Of a DNA stretch of 64,000 bases, positions 10,168 to 20,334 are shown one piece after another. The notes below the pieces were generated by a model. That model had not been told where the DNA came from and searched no databases. It saw only the letters and a list, made by a program, of their open reading frames with translations. The DNA is from Bacteroidota bacterium (GTDB taxonomy: Bacteria > Bacteroidota > Bacteroidia > AKYH767-A > OLB10). The position numbers were made by a program, and so were the translations under genes. Position 1 is the first letter of the stretch. Every line of letters starts with the position of its first letter. The stretch covers positions 1-64,000 of the forward strand of contig JADKIC010000048.1 of assembly GCA_016721435.1 (NCBI GenBank), in the 5' to 3' direction.

Positions 10168-10407
10168 ATCCGTACTTGGCGCTGCAAATTTATTAAATTT
10201 CTCCTTTTCAAAAAGGGAAATATGAGAAGGATTCGAGATTAAAATACAAATAACTAGAGGGTAAACTGATAAATTGAATTCCCGCCTCTACTAAAAATGC
10301 GAAAGCACCTTAATTTGAATAAGGTGCCTTCGAATAAGATTTGTGTTTGATCCTATCCACATCTGCAGTTGACCTGCTGATGCTTGCCTTTTAAAATTTT
10401 TCCTCTA

Positions 10408-12055
10408 TTAACTGTTTACAATGACTTTCAACTTGGTACCCGGCTTGAGTGTAGCATTATTCAGGTTATTGATATCCTTGATCATTTCAACAGTTACACC
10501 CTCATAGCGCTTAGCAATATTCCACAAAGTATCTCCGGGTTGTACTACATGATAAATATATCGCGGAGAGGTCTCTACGACTCTTTCATTGCCATCAGTA
10601 TCTGCAGAAACCTGAGCCTGACTTTGTTGTTCAGCAGATTCTTCCCCGTTTATAGCACGATTAACATTGGCGGAATCATGAGCATTTGTATCCTTCTTCA
10701 CAGCAACTTCGACAGCCGGAGTTGATTTTACCGGGACCTTTGTCTTCACATAAGAATATACACTCAATTTCTGCCCAGACCGCAGCGTGTTTGACTTTAA
10801 ACGATTCATCTTTTTCACCTGCTGCACCGACATATCATATTTACCCGCTATTACACCAAGATTTTCTCCTCGTCGTACTGTATGCACTTTCTTAACACGC
10901 TTTGTGATGGTTTCATAAGCTGTACTGCCTTCATCAGCAGCATCTCTCGAACTCCTTCTGCCGGCATAAACAGGCATCACAGGGCGAGCCGGTGGTAGAG
11001 ATTGTGCCATAATACTCTCCTGACTAGCCATAAAGATCGCCATTTTATTGGTAGGCAATCTTAAAATATAATCTGAACCCACATCAGGAATAATGTTCTT
11101 TTTGTAGATGGGATTTAAAAACGAAATCACATCAACCGGAAGATCCAAAGTGTTTGATAGTACTTTAAAATTGATGGCATTACTCACCGTAATTGTATCT
11201 ACCTCAAAGTAAGAATAGGCCGGGGAGATAGGGTACAAGTTGTGCTCACGGGAATAATTCATAACATAAGCCACTGCAATAAAAGCCGGTACATAACTCC
11301 TGGTTTCTGCAGGTAAATAATGCATGATTTCCCAGAAATTTTTCTTTCCTCCTGATCTTTTAATCGCCTTATTCACATTACCGGCCCCGCAATTATATGC
11401 AGCGATCACCAGCAACCAGTCTTCGTAAATTTTGTACATGTCTTTAAAATATTGGCAGGCTGCGAAAGTTGCCTTCAAAGGATCTCTCCGTTCATCGGTA
11501 TAACTATTGACCTTCAAGTCATACATGATGCCGGTATTATACATGAATTGCCAGATCCCTGTAGCACCCACACGCGAAACCGCTATTGGATTTAATGCTG
11601 ACTCTACCACCGACAAGTACTTAAACTCCAATGGCAATCCCTCTCTATCAAGAATTTCTTCAAACATGGGAAAGTAAAGATTTGATAATCCCATCGCTCT
11701 CTGAGTCAACCTCTCTTTCTGACAGCATATAAATCAATAAAGCCCTTCACATGTTCATTATAAGACATTGGTATTGGTGATAGAATTCCGGAAATCCGTT
11801 GTGCATAGACTTCGTCTGAAAAGGTTGAACAGAGCCCGGCACTACCGCATTAGGATCAAAACAATTGGCATCCTGCTGGTTATATCTCACAACATGCGTT
11901 AAAGTCACCAGACTGTCTAGCAATGCTGAGATGGGATCATATACTTCTTCTGTAATGGTAGGGCTACTAATTTCACGATTATCCTGAGCATTTACCGAAG
12001 TAAAACTTAATACGGATATGAATATTAACAGAAGGAGACGGGTCGTAATTTTCAT
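10408..12055 (-). pseudogene. LysM-containing lytic transglycosylase (MltD-like), two frameshifts
   Basis: An about 548-residue secreted peptidoglycan lytic transglycosylase. It begins MKITTRLLLLIFISVLS with a signal peptide cut after VNAQ. The SLT domain holds the catalytic Glu in YLSVVESALNP, then VGATGIWQFM, AAYNCGAGNVNKAI and YLPAETRSYVPAFIA. Two LysM domains follow, one around HTVRRGENLGVIAGKYD and one at the C-terminus (YHVVQPGDTLWNIAKRY). The frame is lost near 11820 (a T run) and again near 11712; the third frame between reads SDEVYAQRIS...YNEHVKGFIDLYAVRKR, which restores the family sequence. The enzyme should cleave glycan strands in the periplasm, with LysM domains holding it to peptidoglycan. 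Confidence 0.88.
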
Positions 12056-12352
12056 ATTTTTTCTCGGGGTTTAATGATGCTACACAGATACTTTTGTAAT
12101 ATCGGTTAAAACTAATTCAAAGTGAAGTATACTCCTCCACTTTCTTTCACTGTTTACAAAACATCGATTAATGATAACTTATTGTATCAGAGAGATTAAA
12201 CGATGTAAAGAGCTGATTAGTTACTCTTAAAGATCTAAAATTCGTTCAATTCTTGCTCCAAAACAATAAATCATTTGGGCGAATCGCTGTTTTCCTGATT
12301 CGCAAATTTAAAAACTTAGGGTGAAATGGGGTGAAAGTTGGGTGAAGAAGGG

Positions 12353-13420
12353 TTATTCTGCCACCTTAATAGAAGCCGGTTTCGTTTTCCATACCTTTAA
12401 ATAATACGGTAAAACACTGAAAGCCACACCCATAATAGTCAGGATATAAAGAAGCTTCAGACTGGAAATATTTCTAAGGGCTAATGCTGTTACAATAAAT
12501 CCAATGTTTACCAAATAAAGCGTCAAGGCTGCTTCACGATGCGTTAATCCCAGATCAAGCAATTGATGATGGATATGGTTCCTGTCCGCATGAAAAGGGG
12601 AACGGCCATTTAATAGTCGGATGATAAATATTCTTAGAGTATCTGCCAGTGGAATGATCAGGATGGCAATGGCCATCGCCGGACTAGACCGGAACGGGAA
12701 CGCATAGGGCAATGATTCAAAGCTCAACTCAACGAAATTGATGCAAAGCACGGAAAGGATCAATCCCACTACCAACGACCCTGTATCTCCCATAAATATA
12801 TTGGCAGGAGAGAAATTGTAAACGAGGAAGGCCAGCAATGAACTGAAGAGCGAAAAAGCGAGTATGCAGAGGGCAATCTGTCCGTAATTGTAGAACCATA
12901 AGCCGAAAGTAAATGCCGCAATTGCACCAACTCCGCCGGCAAGTCCATCTATCCCGTCTATAAGATTATACGCATTAATGATAGTGAGTATGGTAAAGAT
13001 GGTAATAACACTACTTATCCAATACGGAATCTGATAAATACCAAATACGCCGCACATGCTGGTGATTCTGATATCCGCAAAAACACAATGATGATGGCTG
13101 CAAATAATTGTCCGTACAGCTTCTTATGAGCGGTTAGTTCAACAATATCATCTTTTAATCCCTATGAAGAACATCACAATAATTGCTGCAACAATGTACT
13201 GTGTTGATCCGGTGTTCAAACCTGCTGACCAAAAGGTATAGGCAAAGGCCACTCCGGCAAAGATGGCTAATCCCCCAAGTGTCGGAATACTTGACTTATG
13301 CGCCTTGCGTTCGGTGGGTTCATCAAACAAACTCTTAATTACCGAAACCCGAATAATAGAGGGTATCGCCATAAAGGTGATCAGGAAAGCTGTAATACAG
13401 GCAAATGTTATGTTCAACAT
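12353..13420 (-). pseudogene. WecA/TagO-like undecaprenyl-phosphate sugar-1-phosphate transferase, two frameshifts
   Basis: A polytopic membrane enzyme of the MraY/WecA family, expected to load a sugar-1-phosphate onto undecaprenyl phosphate and so start polysaccharide synthesis. Seen: KAHKSSIPTLGGLAIF near the N-terminus, NAYNLIDGIDGLAGGVGAIAA (Asp-rich active site), NIFMGDTGSLVVG, and HADRNHIHHQLLDLG. The HIHH motif favours WecA/TagO/WbpL over MraY. The joining segment DDIVELTAHKKLYGQLFAAIIIVFFADIRITSM can be read across 13057-13150 after removing one extra A near 13155 and restoring one T near 13077. About 355 residues in total, ten or more membrane segments. Confidence 0.88.
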
Positions 13421-13750
13421 TGGAAATTATTTGGGTCAAAATTAACTTTATATATTGGGCCTTATTTATAAATATGGTGAATGATCTTAATTACTACGGG
13501 AATGAACTATTTTAATCTCCCAATTCTTCTACCTCTTATTTTCGCATCAGACTTAAGGCAAATCTAAGGCACAGGAAGCATACAAAGCAAGTTATTTTAT
13601 CCCCATTATCGGTGATTCTTCTTGATTGTCCTTTCAAACTAACCTGAACAATACAAATTAGTTAAAACTTTGTTTATCAGTGATTTAAAACTAATGAAAC
13701 TCATGAAATAAAACAGTATAAATAAATAAATGCAAACAGAATGTTAAGTT
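13421..13750. other. Gene-free AT-rich stretch
   Basis: I see no gene, RNA or clear repeat in these 330 bases. It lies upstream of the WecA-like gene and downstream of the RemB/Wzi-like gene, both on the minus strand, so it should hold the promoter of the former; no convincing TAnnTTTG box was found. Confidence 0.5.
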
Positions 13751-15409
13751 TTAAAAATCATAATACCGGTTAAACAAACTGGTTCGAATTCCTCCTTGAA
13801 CAAGCAAAGCATTTATGGTCTCATCCCTTTGCTTTGAACTTCGCATAGCGATGTTTGCAAATAGATTCATTCTGTAAACAGGGTTAATGAGGAAGTTAAT
13901 GTTGAGATCAACCCACATGATCGTTGTTTTCAATCCCTGCCCTACTTCATTTCCGAATTCACTTTCCCGGTCATTGTAACTGAGGAAAACATTTTGCCCA
14001 TAGTTACGTCCTGCCGTATCGTACCCCACCTCGGCCAGACTTATCTTTGCATCCAAATGCCAGCGCTTATAATTGTAGCGAACTATCCCCACTGCTTCCC
14101 AGAAATTAGCTCCTAAAGGATGAGCCAGAGGTGCCCTGTGATGACTGTAGCTGCCCAACACATCACGATGCTGATAGGTATACGGACGAACATAATTCAT
14201 CTCTCCCTGCAAGTATAAATTCTTCACGCCAAGCACATCGAAACTCTTAAACCCTGCCTGTATCCCTTGCTTATTGGCCCACCATCCTTTCCCGGATTTC
14301 ACATTTTCAAGCAGGAACTCATCCAGCATCAACTGACCATATAAAAGATTACGGCTATTGATCATAAATTTAGCGTTAATCCCCATCAATACATTATCGG
14401 GGGAATTAATGCTGAATTCAACAGGGCGAAGGAAGATGAAAGGATTTAAGTAACCCATATCAAACCCACGCGCACCACCACTGTCTGCATGCCAGATGAC
14501 CGTTTCAAAGATTCCGATGCTGGCCCTTTTACCAATATTGATATCGAGGTAATGCATGGAGGCATATTTCTTATCGAAGGGGGATTGATCATTCAGATAA
14601 TCACGTGTCAAGTCTCTCAGTTCCATGAAAAGATTTACATATCTTATTTTCCACACATCTGTAATGATCTTAAAATACGGATAATGAAATGCATTGTCAG
14701 AGAGTAATAATGAGCGATAACCGTCTCCTATAAAATGTCTGTCCTGTCCGAATTCAAAAGTAAAATGTCTGTTCAACTGAAAATTAATGGAGCCGGTTGA
14801 AAAGGCATAATCAAAACTGGTATCATCAAATTTTTTCACTCTACCTTGTCCGGGTACAATCCTTGTCTTTCGCACTGTTGAATCCAGATAGGCCGGAAAT
14901 GAACTCAGATTTTCATAAAAAGTAGCATTAAATCCGAATTTCTTTCCAATAGAACCATTGACCCACACTCCTCTTGTGTTGTAATAATACGAATCATCAT
15001 TTTCCAGATCCATCCCGCCGGTAAAGTCAAAAACAGGATCAAGATAGATGCGATAATCCTCATCCTCCACTTCAAGCAAATGGTCTGAAAACAACTTTCT
15101 TCCAACCAATGTTGTATTAAATTTTTTTGAGGGATTTAAGGGAATGCTGATGAGCGAATCATACTGCCTTCCATAATCCGAAATTTGTCTTTTGGAAGCG
15201 GGTACAGTATCCGTGATAAACAACATAGCGTCCACAGCGTCGCGTCTTAAAAAGGGTTTAAAGGAAGAATGCAGACCGTTGCCGACATGATTCATCTCTT
15301 TTGTAAAATACTGTTCTACCTGATTGCTCAGCGGAAGAAATGCATTTTGCCCCTTCAATATTCCTGATGCAGCAAGTAGCAGTAGTATAATAAATGAATA
15401 TCTTTTCAT
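13751..15409 (-). CDS. Outer-membrane protein of the RemB/capsule-assembly Wzi-like type
   Basis: 552 residues with a signal peptide (MKRYSFIILLLLAASGILKGQ). The body is rich in aromatic beta strands and ends in NRYYDF, as in outer-membrane barrels. Recognisable stretches are FTFEFGQDRHFIGDGYRSLLLSDNA and YPYFKIITDVWKIRYVNLFMEL, which resemble proteins annotated as gliding protein RemB or capsule assembly Wzi family in Bacteroidota; I recall this rather than having verified it. It is the last gene of a three-gene operon, 9 bp after the propeller-like gene. Frame intact. A role in surface polysaccharide handling or motility is possible but not shown. Confidence 0.65.
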   Translation of the reverse strand: MKRYSFIILLLLAASGILKGQNAFLPLSNQVEQYFTKEMNHVGNGLHSSFKPFLRRDAVDAMLFITDTVPASKRQISDYGRQYDSLISIPLNPSKKFNTTLVGRKLFSDHLLEVEDEDYRIYLDPVFDFTGGMDLENDDSYYYNTRGVWVNGSIGKKFGFNATFYENLSSFPAYLDSTVRKTRIVPGQGRVKKFDDTSFDYAFSTGSINFQLNRHFTFEFGQDRHFIGDGYRSLLLSDNAFHYPYFKIITDVWKIRYVNLFMELRDLTRDYLNDQSPFDKKYASMHYLDINIGKRASIGIFETVIWHADSGGARGFDMGYLNPFIFLRPVEFSINSPDNVLMGINAKFMINSRNLLYGQLMLDEFLLENVKSGKGWWANKQGIQAGFKSFDVLGVKNLYLQGEMNYVRPYTYQHRDVLGSYSHHRAPLAHPLGANFWEAVGIVRYNYKRWHLDAKISLAEVGYDTAGRNYGQNVFLSYNDRESEFGNEVGQGLKTTIMWVDLNINFLINPVYRMNLFANIAMRSSKQRDETINALLVQGGIRTSLFNRYYDF

Positions 15410-15418
15410 AAATTTCGT

Positions 15419-16522
15419 TTAATTATTACCAAACACTTTTCCCTTGTACCATACCCGGGAGGTACCGTCAGGGAGGTCATACTTGAGGGTGTTCCCGTTT
15501 AACTCATACGCAGAAATTCTCTCCATGCTTACCTCGTAGGATTTCCCTTCTGTGAACATATGCAGCCGATTGGCCTGATCGATCCATGCGATATTGTTTT
15601 CACTCATCTGATAGTTCAAAGGTCTGAATTCGTCCAACTCATAGCGAACTCCATCCTGAAGTAACTGCAACTGATTATTGAAAAAAAACAGCACTGATCG
15701 ATCCCGCACCTGATAAAAGTCTGGAGGATAAGCTTCTGCCTTTACCAATTTTCCTCTGTTAAAGATTTTGAATGAATTATCATCCGCCACATAGGCAATC
15801 ATATCCACACCGGCCTGGAAGGAGAGGGGTTGAAATCGCTCCAGCACCAGAATTTTTTCGTTGTAGAATACTTTGAGGTAATTATAAAGTCCATCTACAT
15901 ATGCAATCAGATTGCCGCCTGCTTCATAAGCTACGGGAGCCACGTTATCAATATCGTAAACATGATCATTCAGGTACGCTTTAAAAAAGCCTGTATTGTT
16001 GACATAGGCCACCGAGTTCTCTCCTATTTTATAATCGATCAGACTCCCCGTAAGGGTGACTTCCAGATCGTGTAATTGTCCCCGTCCATAAACACGCAGG
16101 ATATCCACATTGCGATCCCGAAAGGCGATGAGGCTATCACTGACTTTAAAATCACGAAGAAAGAAAGTAAGTTGTGTCACCTTGCCTTCATCAAAAACAC
16201 TCAACATGAGGTCCCGCTGAAAATACATCATGCTTTGCGTCAGTTCGTAATTGGTAGCTGTCATATCTCCCAGCTTAAACTTTTCACCTTTGTAGTATAC
16301 CATGAGGTCATTGGCATTGTTGGCATACGCAATCATGGATCCTTTGGCTTTAAAGGAACGGACGACTTGCTGTTCTAACTGTCGCGGAGTACCGTTTTCG
16401 AAAATATAGAGGAAGTTCCGAAAATCACGATAGCCGTGAAGGAAGGTGGGTTGATCCTCCCCTGCCCGGACAGGAATAACCAGCAGGCAAAGGAGTATTA
16501 AAAATAAGTTAGTGTGTTTCAA
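15419..16522 (-). CDS. Secreted protein with repeated propeller-like units, unknown function
   Basis: 367 residues with a signal peptide ending VRAGED. The body consists of about seven repeats of 40-50 residues with the pattern 'xSxIAYxxxxxxxKVFxxGKxxxLE', for example ENSVAYVNNTGFFKAYLN, GNLIAYVDGLYNYLKVFYN, VDMIAYVADDNSFKIFNRG and NNIAWIDQANRLHMFTEG. That suggests a WD40-like beta propeller in the periplasm or on the surface. No catalytic motif is visible. Its start overlaps the end of the OmpA gene by 14 bp and the RemB/Wzi-like gene follows after 9 bp, so the three are very likely co-transcribed and may work together in the envelope. Confidence 0.7.
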   Translation of the reverse strand: MKHTNLFLILLCLLVIPVRAGEDQPTFLHGYRDFRNFLYIFENGTPRQLEQQVVRSFKAKGSMIAYANNANDLMVYYKGEKFKLGDMTATNYELTQSMMYFQRDLMLSVFDEGKVTQLTFFLRDFKVSDSLIAFRDRNVDILRVYGRGQLHDLEVTLTGSLIDYKIGENSVAYVNNTGFFKAYLNDHVYDIDNVAPVAYEAGGNLIAYVDGLYNYLKVFYNEKILVLERFQPLSFQAGVDMIAYVADDNSFKIFNRGKLVKAEAYPPDFYQVRDRSVLFFFNNQLQLLQDGVRYELDEFRPLNYQMSENNIAWIDQANRLHMFTEGKSYEVSMERISAYELNGNTLKYDLPDGTSRVWYKGKVFGNN

Positions 16523-17506
16523 GCAGCTTCAGTATTTCATCCAGTTTTGGAGATAGTATCACTTCAATTCTTCTGTTTTTCTTCCTGCCCTCCGTAGTAT
16601 TGGCTTTATCAACAGGCATAAACTCCCCTCTTCCTGCAGCAGTAATCCGTACGGCATTTATTGAACTTCCGGTGAGTAAAATTTTCACAACAGAAGTAGC
16701 TCTCATCACACTTAAATCCCAGTTGTCCTTGATTTCTCCGGTGCCATGCATGGGAACATTATCCGTATGACCTTCAATCTGAATATTGATGTCCGGATTT
16801 TTTCCAGCACTTTTCCTAAATCACGTATCGCCTCCACACCCTTTGGATCCACTACTGTGCTCCCTGTCGCGAAAAGCAATCGCTCTTCCATCATGACATA
16901 TACCTTCCCGTTTTTCATCTCCACACTCAGCCCTTTGTCCTGATAGCCCAGTAAGGCTTTGGCCACCGAATTTCGCAACGCCTTCACGGCTGAATCCTTG
17001 CTGGCCAGAATTTGTTCCAGTTCAGCCAACCGGCGGTTCTTCATACTGAGCTCTCCGCTAATCAAAGATAGGCTATCTTCTTTCAAGGATAACATCTTTG
17101 CCTTTCTGGACAATTCGTCTTCCTTCTTTTGCAATTGCTCCTGCGTTTTCTGAAGATCACGAATCAACTGTCGTGTGGCTTCCGTATTTGAAGTGGCATT
17201 GGGACCATCTTTCAGTAAGGTTTGATATGTATTGTTCAATTTTTCAAAGTTGCCACGCAGATCACGTAATTCCTGACCTTTTATTGTGGTATCGCTTTCC
17301 AAGGCCTTGATGCGGATTTTCAGGTCTTCAACCATAGCACTAAGTTCACCCTGACGAGTGTTTAACTGGAGATTGGCTGCTTTAAGTTCTTCATTCTCCT
17401 TATCGCAAGCGGATTTTTTCGCTTTAAGTTCATTGTGCATGCGGGAGGGCACGCAGGAGATCGAAATAATTGCTATCAGGATCAAGAGTGGGATTAAACG
17501 TTTCAT
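16509..17506 (-). pseudogene. OmpA-family lipoprotein with coiled coil, one frameshift
   Basis: About 332 residues. Translation should start at MKRLIPLLILIAI (17506); the lipobox is ISISC. Residues about 25-180 are a Lys/Glu/Leu-rich coiled coil. The C-terminal OmpA domain binds peptidoglycan: LLFATGSTVVDPKGVEAI, then IQIEGHTDNVPMHG, NWDLSVMRATSVVKIL and TTEGRKKNRRIEV. The frame breaks near 16800 in an A run: restoring one A gives LEKNPDINIQIEGHTDNVP. The protein probably links the outer membrane to peptidoglycan and heads a three-gene operon. Confidence 0.87.
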
Positions 17507-17663
17507 AATTTCTTTGAATGGTCTAAAATAGGCAGACAATATAGACGGTTGGCATGGTATTTATGTAATATTCAACACAATTCTGTTGAAACTAATTTTC
17601 CTTTATCACGATATTGAAGTTGTACAATACGTTCGTAAATTAGTAGTTACTATATCATTACCT

Positions 17664-18374
17664 ATGGAAAAGAAACTGAACGACAATTGGATTACCGAAC
17701 AACATATTGATTTCGAGTATAAAAAGTACCTTCTACTTGCCTATCTTCAACATGTAAGTGAGCGTTTTGAAGAAACCCGGCTCTACCCCGCACTCAGCGA
17801 ACTCGTCAAACATTACCGTAATCTGGTCGCATTGCGCGAACAAAAGAAAAATCTTTTCGACTCTTTCCCGGAAAAACTCAGCCAAACCGATTTCCAGCAT
17901 TTTAAACTCGTTTATGAAAAACTTTGCGATGATGATCAACTCATGCGGGAAATTGAAAATATCATTGCCTTCAGCATCCCACAATTTGAACAGCATCTCG
18001 CCGAAGGAAAGAAAATTTATGATTTCATCGAATCCAAACTGAATATTTATCCTGTCGGAATTGTTCCGCTGCATACAGATGCCGGCTATTTGTTTTTACG
18101 AAATGGCAATCTTACTGAAACCGTAGTGTTCGAATATCAGATTACGATTTACGATCAGCCCAACGAACGATACAGAGCGATTGGATTGCAATATGTCAAC
18201 TCGTATGAAAAAACGCTTCGCAATACATACGAGAATATAAAGCACGACCTACTTCACTACAATAAAAATTTACCGAACCCTGCTACCTACGTCATCGAAT
18301 CAGAATTGACATTGCCTTTGGAAGATACTTTGTTGCCACTGGCGAAAAGAACGTTGGTGAAATATTTACATTGA
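17664..18374 (+). CDS. Conserved hypothetical cytoplasmic protein
   Basis: 236 residues from the Met at 17664 (MEKKLNDNWITEQHIDFEYKKY), chosen because the upstream in-frame residues look unlike the rest. It is acidic and helical in the first half, with VVFEYQITIYDQPNERYRAIGLQYVNSYEKTLRNTYENIKHDL in the second half. No signal peptide or membrane segment is seen. I believe similar proteins occur across Bacteroidota without a known function. The gene is divergent from the OmpA operon and runs into the minisatellite at its 3' end. Confidence 0.7.
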   Translation: MEKKLNDNWITEQHIDFEYKKYLLLAYLQHVSERFEETRLYPALSELVKHYRNLVALREQKKNLFDSFPEKLSQTDFQHFKLVYEKLCDDDQLMREIENIIAFSIPQFEQHLAEGKKIYDFIESKLNIYPVGIVPLHTDAGYLFLRNGNLTETVVFEYQITIYDQPNERYRAIGLQYVNSYEKTLRNTYENIKHDLLHYNKNLPNPATYVIESELTLPLEDTLLPLAKRTLVKYLH

Positions 18375-18790
18375 TACATTGATATACTTTGGGATACATT
18401 GATATACTTTGGGATACATTGATATAAGTTGGGTTACTTTGATATACTTTGGGTTACTTTGAGATACGTTGTATACTTTGATATACTTTGGGATACTTTG
18501 ATATACTTTGGGATACTTTGATATACTTTGGGATACTTTGAGATACGTTGGGATACTTTGAGATACGTTGGGATACTTTGAGATACGTTGGGATACTTTG
18601 AGATACGTTGGGTTACTTTGGGTTACTTTGATATACTTTGGGATACTTTGAGATACGTTGGGATACGTTGAGATACGTTGGGATACTTTGAGATACGTTG
18701 GGATACGTTGAGATACGTTGGGATACTTTGAGATACGTTGGGATACTTTGAGATACGTTGGGATACGTTGAGATACGTTGGGATACGTTT
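18371..18790. repeat. Minisatellite of 10/20-bp gatac units
   Basis: Some 420 bp are built from a 20-bp unit of two related 10-mers, ggatactttg and agatacgttg, repeated about 20 times. Early units (18371-18540) carry ggatacattg/atatactttg variants and later ones are more uniform, as if the 3' part expanded most recently. It starts at the stop codon of the hypothetical gene. Read on the minus strand it gives an open VSQRISKYPNVSQ-type repeat without other coding support. Confidence 0.9.
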
Positions 18791-18849
18791 CATATGATTA
18801 GATAAATTCAAATAATTTTACTTGCATTTATCTGGGAAGGTCAAAATCA

Positions 18850-18926
18850 AGCAAGCAGCCAGAAGCAAGCGGCAAGCAGCCAGTAGCAGGTAGCCGGTAG
18901 CAGGTAGCCGGTAGCCGGTAGCTACT
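18850..18926. repeat. agcagcc/gtagccggtagc low-complexity repeat
   Basis: Short imperfect tandem units (agcaagcagcc, then caggtagccggtag) fill this stretch up to the insertion sequence. The same vocabulary occurs at 5774-6206. No gene is seen between the minisatellite and the insertion sequence. Confidence 0.7.
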
Positions 18927-19147
18927 TTGTTAAAGCCTAAAATACGTTGACCGGTAAGCAACCAATAGAATCAGATTAATTGCTAAAATACATCTTGATC
19001 CTGATGGTCTTGTTTGCTTTGTCAAAGTGGGGCGCGATGCCCCCTTTGACTGTTAATTGCCGTAAATGACTCCGTCACCTTCGGTCTTGTTTGCTGGTCC
19101 AATGTTAAGTATTTTTTTAAGGCTGCTTTTAATTCTTGTGTGGTTTT

Positions 19148-19894
19148 CTAGTTATAGTTGGTGCATGCTCGGTCAACATTTTTAATTAGTTCTGCTTTAT
19201 TTGCACAGCCCCAAGGCCTTAGATAATTATTCTTTATTACACCATTAATACGCTCTGCTTTTCCATTCTCATGTGCATATTCACACATACTGTTTTTAAT
19301 GCCCATTCTTTGTGTGTATTCTAAGAATACCTTAGCAAAATATTGACCACCTCCATCTGAATGCATGATTAGTCCATCTAATGAAACCCCTTTTCTATAC
19401 TTTACAGCCATCTGCAGAGCCGGGAGTGTTGTTTGTTCCGTTCTTAATCCATCAGATACTTGCCACCCTACTATTAAACGAGAGAAATTATCTAAGATAA
19501 AAGTGATGTAATACACCTCTGCTCCAATTTGATAATATGTGATATCGCTCGACCATACTTGATTGATGCTGATAATTTTAATGTCTTCTATCAGGTTGGG
19601 AAAACGGATTACTCCACTGCTATCGGTAGTTCTAATCGATTTGAACTTTTGTACTTGTCGTAAACCCAAATTAGAGCAATAGGCAATGAATTTATCTCGC
19701 CCCATTAACTTTGGTTTTATCAATTCATACATATATCTCATGGCCATTGTTGGATGCCTATCCCGGAGTTGATATATTATGATTTCTATATATCCGAACT
19801 CCTCGAGCTCTCGTAGTTTTCGATCTAAATACTGATGGAATGATTGTTTACTATAGCCTATTGCCCCGTAAAAAAAATTAAGGCTACTCGTCAA
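19148..19894 (-). CDS. IS3-family transposase OrfB (DDE integrase domain), 3' end probably altered
   Basis: 248 residues. The rve fold is clear: WSSDITYYQI (first Asp), then FILDNFSRLIVGWQVS, LIMHSDGGGQYF (second Asp) and MCEYAHENGKAERINGVIKNN (Glu). The start codon TTG overlaps the OrfA stop as TTGA, so OrfB is probably made by ribosomal frameshifting as an OrfAB fusion. The frame stops at ...TNYN just where family members continue with YN-x-x-KPH; a neighbouring frame reads RKPHKN, so one base is probably missing near 19147. The copy may be inactive, or the loss may be a sequence error. Confidence 0.88.
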   Translation of the reverse strand: MTSSLNFFYGAIGYSKQSFHQYLDRKLRELEEFGYIEIIIYQLRDRHPTMAMRYMYELIKPKLMGRDKFIAYCSNLGLRQVQKFKSIRTTDSSGVIRFPNLIEDIKIISINQVWSSDITYYQIGAEVYYITFILDNFSRLIVGWQVSDGLRTEQTTLPALQMAVKYRKGVSLDGLIMHSDGGGQYFAKVFLEYTQRMGIKNSMCEYAHENGKAERINGVIKNNYLRPWGCANKAELIKNVDRACTNYN

Positions 19895-20304
19895 CTCCTC
19901 TCTGTTTTGCCAGAACCAGATGACGGTTTCGTGCCAGAGTTTTTTTTTATATCTATACCATAGGTCTGCTCAGCAATTGATATGAGTTTATCCTGGAAGA
20001 TTAACTGCACCTCCTTTTGTCCTAACAATCGCTCCAATTCTGCAATCTTAGATTGAAGCTCCTTAATTTTACGAGTGTCGCTTTCTTCTTCCACAATTAG
20101 TTTTACTCCCTTTTTGCTGTTAGATCCAAACTTGTACAACCAAAGACGTATAGCCCATGGGCGAACATCATATTCCCTGCTAATTTCAGCAATTGTTACC
20201 TGCTTTCGCTCAATTTCTCGTACTTTTTTCTTCTTGAAATCGTCACTGAACACCCTGCGACGGCGCTCTTCCTGATTCAAGGTAAATTTGTGTTTTGTTG
20301 CCAT
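19891..20304 (-). CDS. IS3-family transposase OrfA (helix-turn-helix, coiled coil)
   Basis: 137 residues. The N-terminal half (RRRVFSDDFKKKKVREIERKQVTIAEISREYDV) is the usual IS3 helix-turn-helix that binds the terminal repeats; the second half (IKELQSKIAELERLLGQKEVQL) is a leucine-zipper-like coiled coil. It overlaps OrfB by 4 bases. Length and layout are normal for the IS3/IS150 type. Confidence 0.88.
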   Translation of the reverse strand: MATKHKFTLNQEERRRRVFSDDFKKKKVREIERKQVTIAEISREYDVRPWAIRLWLYKFGSNSKKGVKLIVEEESDTRKIKELQSKIAELERLLGQKEVQLIFQDKLISIAEQTYGIDIKKNSGTKPSSGSGKTERS

Positions 20305-20334
20305 GTTTTATCGATTTTAAAGTTATTTTCGTCT

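Noticed and set aside
18623..18811. Minus-strand frame with VSQRISKYPNVSQ repeats
   Set aside because: It is a by-product of the minisatellite, whose 20-bp unit opens this frame; no start site or domain.
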